Source of the DNA: Byssochlamys sp. IMV 00236
Taxonomy: Eukaryota > Ascomycota > Eurotiomycetes > Eurotiales > Thermoascaceae
Direction: 5' to 3'
Assembly (NCBI GenBank): GCA_001931875.2
Contig: MSJH02000327.1
Location: 1 to 23,597 of the forward strand
Length of the DNA: 23,597 nt
Notes under the pieces: model-generated
Database searches by the model: none
The model's input: only the letters and a program-made list of their open reading frames with translations
What the model was told of the DNA's origin: nothing
Shown: positions 19,571-23,597 of the stretch, piece by piece
How positions within the stretch are numbered: the first letter of the stretch is position 1
How the letters are laid out: every line of letters begins with the position of its first letter
Translations under genes and position numbers: made by a program

Positions 19571-19707
19571 GTTGTTCTATACCCTTTATATGTGTATTTA
19601 ATAAAGCACACAATTACTTTTAAACAAAATAACTTTATTATTTTCTTTTGAAACTATAAACACATGAAAGAAAGAAATGATGAGATGTGAGTTGTTAAAA
19701 TACACAA

Positions 19708-21522
<1,815 letters not shown>

Positions 21523-21573
21523 TTATAAAAAATATAAAAGAAAGAAAAAAAAAAGGGAAAAATTGGGCCAGAC

Positions 21574-21579
21574 TTTATA
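21574..21579 (-). promoter_or_regulatory. TATA-like element of the PGI gene
   Basis: On the minus strand TATAAA occurs 70 bp before the PGI start codon, after an otherwise G/C-containing stretch. The position fits a core promoter with a short leader. The call rests on consensus only. Confidence 0.45.
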
Positions 21580-21938
21580 AATGGGGTTGATTTTTAATAA
21601 CTTTATGCTGCTGAGCCTTAAATCAGTCATTATAAAAGTAAGCAATTGTCATCGTTAGTAATCAGATATGATCAAGGCAGCTTCTTTATGATAAATAAAT
21701 ATGTTGAACTGTAATAATTTACTCCAAGCAACTCGTTTGAGAAAGATAAAGAGATGCTTTTCATTAAACATTCACTTCATCTTTTTGTTTTATCTCGAGC
21801 CTCGGGTTCTGCTCACAACCCGCTTATTCCCTATGTTTCTCTGCATACGTGATAGTAATCTTAAGCCTCCCTCTCTCTTAAAGGTGAGTGGTATTTTTAA
21901 CCTTTCATATGTAATAGTCATCATTTTATTATTCGTGT
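21580..21938. other. Spacer between PGI and PCC1
   Basis: It holds the PGI upstream region and the 3' flank of PCC1, both on the minus strand. The 98-codon plus-strand open frame that runs through here and into the PCC1 last exon has no recognisable features and is taken as a chance frame. Confidence 0.5.
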
Positions 21939-22286
21939 CTATTGAAATGCTTCCATGGTTCGTGTCACCATTGTCAAGTATTCTAGAAATGAATTGACTG
22001 ATACTCTAAGCATTTTGGTTGTATAACAATCAAAGCGTCTATATAATTGATTATTAGGTTGATTATTTGCTTGTTTGATTCATATTTTACACTTTTAGTA
22101 TATTTCCTTCAGCTGCAATCGTCCTTTTGACTTGATCTGCCTTAAGTTCTTTGTCTACTTCAATCACTCGTGCAGCAATTGTTGCTAACCTTTCATTTGG
22201 TAAAGGAATTTCTAATGTTCTACAGAGAAATAGTTAAATTGTTGGAATGTTGTCGTTTCTTTTTATAAATACATTGTCTTGTCCAT
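21939..22286 (-). CDS. PCC1: KEOPS/EKC complex subunit Pcc1
   Basis: Pcc1 is the small dimerising subunit of the KEOPS complex, which makes the t6A37 modification of ANN-decoding tRNAs; in yeast it also affects telomeres and transcription. It was found by joining three short exons: 22286-22273 (14 nt, MDKT and part of Ile), 22219-22091 and 22038-21939. The introns are 53 and 52 nt, GT..AG, and the total is 80 residues ending at TAG. Diagnostic blocks are TLEIPLPNERLATIAARVI, VDKELKADQVKRTI, AAEGNILKVRFDCYTT and MLRVSVNSFLEYLTMVTRTM. These match the order and length of LAGE3/Pcc1 proteins. No single open frame covers the gene, so simple ORF scans miss it. It lies between PGI and the ATP synthase gene on the same strand. 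Confidence 0.9.
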
Positions 22287-22642
22287 GTAATAAAATTGAG
22301 AGAGAGAGAGAAAAGATGGTAGCAGTAGTCACGTATTTTCTTTCAAGGCGTGGTTGAAAGGGTACACTGAGAATTCAAATCTTCACTGTCTGTCTTAGGG
22401 GGCAAGTGTAATCTTCCTATGAAATATAGTTGAGCTAACTATGGCTAAGCTAGCACTCTATTTTACAAATAGATTCCTCATCTTGAAAATTACTGATACA
22501 AAATAACATTATACAATCAGTCTTCTTCTAGGTACATCGTACACTGGTAAGTATTAACAATGCTGTTTGAACAAAGACACCTAGGGTTTTTCTTTTATTG
22601 ATATAGATTCCCTTATTATACAATTAACGACTTTAAATAAAT
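22287..22642. other. Spacer between PCC1 and the ATP synthase delta gene
   Basis: No gene is seen. A short (GA)n tract sits at about 22297-22312, just upstream of the PCC1 start, and CTAGGGTTT near 22583 (AAACCCTA on the minus strand) resembles a telo-box. The 3' end of the ATP synthase transcript must fall here. Confidence 0.45.
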
Positions 22643-23370
22643 TTATTTGGTCAAAGCAGTTTGGAGAGCTTCATAAACATCAGCTTCAATCTTGGCAATG
22701 GCCTTTTCCTTTTCAGAAGCAGCGTTGGCAGCATTGCGTTGAGCTTCAGCAAGGGCAGTTTGAACACGCTAAAAAGAGAAAGAGATATGTTAATGTTTCT
22801 CCTTAGTCATATATTTATATATATCTTACTTCAAGAGAAAGTTCATCAAGAGAGACAGCTTCAACAGCATTGATGTTGAGAGAGCTATCGGGGTTGATAG
22901 TAGCAAAACCGCCAGAGACTAATTGTTTGTATGGTTAGTCAAGTTTTATAATCAAATGTATCTATTTTACCAAAGAACTTCTTGGTAATTTCAGCGCTTT
23001 CAATGATCTCGACAACACCAGGGTTCAATTGTTCAATGGAAGGAACGTGATTGGCAAGGATACCCATGTCACCAGAAGTGGCGGCCAAGTTAACTTGTTG
23101 AACAGTAGTACCCTTGTAGATGGCCTATGATGAGTCCAAATGTTAAATCGAACGTCATTGTTGGTGTATGTATATATGTGCATATGTGTTGATATACCTT
23201 GTGAGGAACAACAAAGGTCAAACGAAGGGCTTCAGTAGAAGCAGGAGCTTCAGAGGCATAGAAACGAGCTAATTTGAAATGTCAGTATATGTTTCAATAT
23301 AATTCATAGACAACTTACCCAAACGGGCAGGCTTGATGGCAGCGCGAGCAGATCTGGCGAGAACGTTCAT
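22643..23370 (-). CDS. ATP16: Mitochondrial F1F0 ATP synthase subunit delta
   Basis: Central-stalk subunit of F1 (homologue of bacterial epsilon), in the mitochondrial matrix. Exons 23370-23319, 23268-23198, 23124-22971, 22918-22830 and 22768-22643 join in frame to 163 residues; introns are 50-73 nt. The N-terminus MNVLARSARAAIKPARLARF is a textbook mitochondrial presequence: Arg/Ala-rich with no acidic residue. The beta-sandwich follows (LRLTFVVPHKAIYKGTTV, GDMGILANHVPSIEQLNPG, FFVSGGFATINPDSSLNI). A helical C-terminal domain rich in Ala/Glu/Lys (RVQTALAEAQRNAANAASEK) completes it. The family-typical order is intact and nothing appears missing. The minus-strand AATAAA overlaps the stop codon. 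Confidence 0.95.
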
Positions 23371-23562
23371 TCTTTAAAAAAATTCTAGTAGAAAGGGAAA
23401 AGCCCTTTTTTCAGTCTATTTTTGATATTAAGCTTGGGACAGGACTTTGAAAAAAATTCCATGCTGGCAGCGGGGGTAACCGCCAAATTGATGACGTATG
23501 AGCAATGGGGTAATTTTAGGCGCACCATACTTTTGCACCAAAGCTGATGTATATTTTCTCTG

Positions 23563-23563
<1 letters not shown>
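23371..23563 (-). promoter_or_regulatory. Upstream region of the ATP synthase delta gene
   Basis: About 190 bp of unique sequence precede the start codon before the terminal poly(T). It contains a TGACGT half-site (near 23490) of the kind bound by bZIP factors. No TATA box is obvious. The role is inferred from position. Confidence 0.35.

Positions 23564-23597
<34 letters not shown>
23564..23597. repeat. Poly(T) run at right window edge
   Basis: The window ends in 34 T's. With the poly(A) at the left edge, it suggests that the assembly stopped at long homopolymers. Confidence 0.9.

Overview
The window reads as nuclear DNA of a filamentous fungus, most likely Mucoromycota (a Mucorales-type genome). 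The reasons are very short spliceosomal introns (mostly 47-75 nt, GT..AG, often with CTAAC/CTGAC-like branch sites), A/T-rich spacers full of poly(A)/poly(T) tracts, and eukaryotic housekeeping genes split into several exons. A kinesin-13 motor and a RAP1GDS1-type armadillo protein also fit an early-diverging fungus better than a yeast or typical Dikarya; that taxonomic step is inference. The window begins in 28 A's and ends in 34 T's, so it is probably a whole contig broken at homopolymers.

Layout. 85-1764 (+): C-terminal half of an M1 zinc aminopeptidase with helical repeats and a coiled-coil tail, cut by the left edge. 1955-2559 (-): cytosolic ribosomal protein L26 (uL24). 3024-3635 (-): broken gene relic whose promoter/first exon is duplicated head-to-head at about 3983-4040. 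4585-5100 (-): short KH-like protein, probably a fragment. 5940-6692 (+): mitochondrial ribosomal protein uL24m. 6719-8539 (-): kinesin-13. 8678-11019 (-): RAP1GDS1-like ARM-repeat protein, nine exons. 11281-11631 (+): small predicted mitochondrial membrane protein. 11851-12446 (-): unrecognised hydrophobic protein. 13728-15339 (+): short oxysterol-binding-related protein. 16344-16774 (+): stalk protein P2. 17099-18594 (+): elongation factor IWS1/Spn1. 18750-19570 (+): stand-alone MIR-domain protein. 19708-21504 (-): glucose-6-phosphate isomerase. 21939-22286 (-): KEOPS subunit Pcc1, in three short exons. 22643-23370 (-): mitochondrial F1-ATP synthase delta subunit.

The genes are individually expressed eukaryotic units and do not form a pathway cluster. 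Themes are translation (L26, uL24m, P2, Pcc1 for tRNA t6A), energy metabolism (PGI, ATP synthase delta), transcription elongation (IWS1), lipid transfer (ORP) and cytoskeleton/GTPase signalling (kinesin-13, GDS). For every multi-exon gene except the left-truncated first one and the unresolved gene at 11851-12446, the proposed splice junctions give one continuous frame with a whole number of codons. I see no previously undescribed multi-gene system. The notable points are structural: the inverted duplication at 3.6-4.0 kb, a stem inside the RPL26 intron, phase-1-only introns matching ARM repeats in the GDS gene, a GC-AG intron in the ORP gene, the split PCC1 gene and recurrent tiny initiator exons.
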